Shown piece by piece: positions 4,544-5,619 of a stretch of DNA of 5,619 nucleotides; within the stretch, counting starts at the first letter, position 1, and each line of letters begins with the position of its first letter. Under the pieces are notes generated by a model. The model did no database searches and was not told the DNA's origin. It was given only the letters and a program-made list of their open reading frames with translations. Made by a program: the position numbers and the translations under genes. Source of the stretch: Bifidobacterium breve (GTDB taxonomy: Bacteria; Actinomycetota; Actinomycetes; Mycobacteriales; Mycobacteriaceae); the NCBI GenBank assembly GCA_945882475.1, contig CAMCWJ010000206.1, forward strand, positions 1 to 5,619. The letters run 5' to 3'.

Positions 4544-5619
4544 ATGAGCAGGCCCCGGCCCGGTTCGCCGGCCGCCGGGCGGTCGAAGATCCTCGCCTGG
4601 GCGATGTGGGACTTCGGGTCCACCGGGCTCAATGCGATCGTGGTGACGTTCGTGTTCTCGGTCTACCTGACCGGCTCGGTGGGCGAGGCGCTGCCGGGCG
4701 GGACCTCGCCGGCCAGTTGGCTTGGTCGGGCACTGACCATCGCGGGAATCACCGTGGCTGTGCTCGCCCCGCTGACCGGGGTCCTGGTCCAGGCCCCGCA
4801 CCGGCGCCGGATCGCACTGGTGACGCTGACCGGCCTCGCCGCCGCGTTCACCGCGGCAATGAGCCTGATCCGCGACGACCCGCGTTATCTCGCACCGGGT
4901 TTGGCTCTGCTGGCCGCCACTGCGGCGTGCAGCGATCTGGCCAGCGTGCCGTACAACACGATGCTGCGTCAGCTGTCCACGCCGCAGACCGCAGGCCGGG
5001 TGTCCGCACTGGGCTGGGCCGCCGGCTACGCCGGCAGTGTGGTGCTGCTGCTGCTGGTCTACGTCGGCTTCATCGCCGGCGACGGGCCGCGCCGCGGGCT
5101 TCTGGACATCCCGGTCGCCGACGGCACCAACGTGCGCGCGGCGATGCTGCTGGCCGCTGCCTGGTTGGTGCTCTTCGGGCTACCGCTGCTGCTGACCGCG
5201 CGCGGCGATACCGGACCCGTGGCCGCGGTCCCGGGCGGAATTCTCGGTGGCTACCGGCAGCTGGTGGCCGACCTGCGAACCGAGTGGCGCCGCGACCGCA
5301 ATCTGGTCTATTACCTGATCGTCAGCGCGGTGTTCCGCGACGGAGTATCCGGTGTTTTCGCGTTCGGCGCGGTACTGGGTGTCGGTGTGTACGGCCTCAC
5401 CCCGGCCAACGTGCTGTTGTTCGGTGTCACCGCCTCGACGGTGGCCGCACTCGGCGCGGTCGCTGGCGGCCGGCTTGATGATCGCGTCGGCCCCAAGCCG
5501 GTTATCGTCGGGTCGCTGGCGGCGATGATCGCGGTGGGGCTGACCCTGATGTCGCTGTCGGGGCCGCTCGCCTTCTGGGTGTGCGGGCTGCTGCTGTGTC
5601 TGTTCGTCGGGCCGACGCA
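4544..5619 (+). CDS. MFS transporter, Atg22/UMF1-like (partial, runs off the right edge)
   Basis: The frame is open for 358 codons with no stop and continues past the window. From position in the block it corresponds to M. tuberculosis Rv2508c, an integral membrane protein of about 445 residues from memory, so roughly the last fifth is missing. A short basic Pro-rich N-terminus (1-15) is followed by AWAMWDFGSTGLNAIVVTF (18-36), the aromatic-Asp first helix typical of the Atg22-like family (compare W-x-x-Y/W-D-W/F). Further hydrophobic segments lie at about 66-82, 91-107, 117-132, 155-178, 199-217, 256-280, 288-308, 319-338 and 342-355. Conserved family elements include SDLASVPYNTMLRQL (130-144) and a loop GGRLDDRVGPKPVI (308-321), which matches MFS motif A. 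Bacterial substrates of this family are mostly unknown, and no substrate can be assigned here. Its promoter is interlocked with that of cmrA, which hints at, but does not show, a link to envelope metabolism. Confidence 0.93.
   Translation, partial: MSRPRPGSPAAGRSKILAWAMWDFGSTGLNAIVVTFVFSVYLTGSVGEALPGGTSPASWLGRALTIAGITVAVLAPLTGVLVQAPHRRRIALVTLTGLAAAFTAAMSLIRDDPRYLAPGLALLAATAACSDLASVPYNTMLRQLSTPQTAGRVSALGWAAGYAGSVVLLLLVYVGFIAGDGPRRGLLDIPVADGTNVRAAMLLAAAWLVLFGLPLLLTARGDTGPVAAVPGGILGGYRQLVADLRTEWRRDRNLVYYLIVSAVFRDGVSGVFAFGAVLGVGVYGLTPANVLLFGVTASTVAALGAVAGGRLDDRVGPKPVIVGSLAAMIAVGLTLMSLSGPLAFWVCGLLLCLFVGPT

Noticed and set aside
3859..5478. Long plus-strand open frame of 539 codons across cmrA and the transporter gene
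   Set aside because: It is antisense to cmrA and then out of frame with the transporter. Its translation is Arg/Gly/His-rich with no family features, as expected of a stop-poor frame in high-GC DNA. Both overlapped genes are confidently identified.

Overview
The window is high-GC chromosomal DNA from a mycobacterium, most likely a non-tuberculous Mycobacterium/Mycolicibacterium. The gene order tRNA-His, orn, HerA-like ATPase, mycolate reductase, Atg22-like transporter matches, from memory, the M. tuberculosis block hisT - Rv2511 (orn) - Rv2510c - Rv2509 - Rv2508c. The protein sequences agree in length and motif. No phage, insertion sequence, CRISPR array or defence island is visible, so this is core chromosome with one variable-looking gene at the left end.

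Layout. Positions 1-92 hold a short leader with a perfect 6-bp inverted repeat (TTCG centre) that overlaps a candidate -10 box. Positions 93-1172 encode an uncharacterised exported Ala/Pro-rich protein. A strong 11-bp hairpin at 1173-1198 separates it from tRNA-His (1205-1277, minus strand), and orn (minus, start best placed at 1953) lies just upstream of the tRNA. An 81-bp divergent spacer leads to a DUF853/HerA-like ATPase (2035-3612, plus). This gene converges with cmrA (3703-4509, minus). The 90 bp between their stop codons are almost entirely a 29-bp tandem repeat of about 3.4 copies, in which every copy carries CTAG, a stop on both strands. A 34-bp divergent gap at 4510-4543 then separates cmrA from an Atg22/UMF1-like MFS transporter (from 4544, plus) that runs off the right edge.

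Functionally, Orn degrades 2-5 nt RNA (and pGpG) and is followed by tRNA-His. CmrA performs the ketoreduction that completes mycolic acid synthesis. The HerA-like ATPase and the transporter have no established role. Several starts (cmrA, the transporter, and possibly orn and the ATPase) sit directly behind TANNNT -10 boxes, which points to leaderless transcripts, common in mycobacteria.

I see no convincing new multi-gene system. The most unusual items are the dual-strand-stop tandem repeat at the convergent junction and the interlocked divergent leaderless promoters of cmrA and the transporter.
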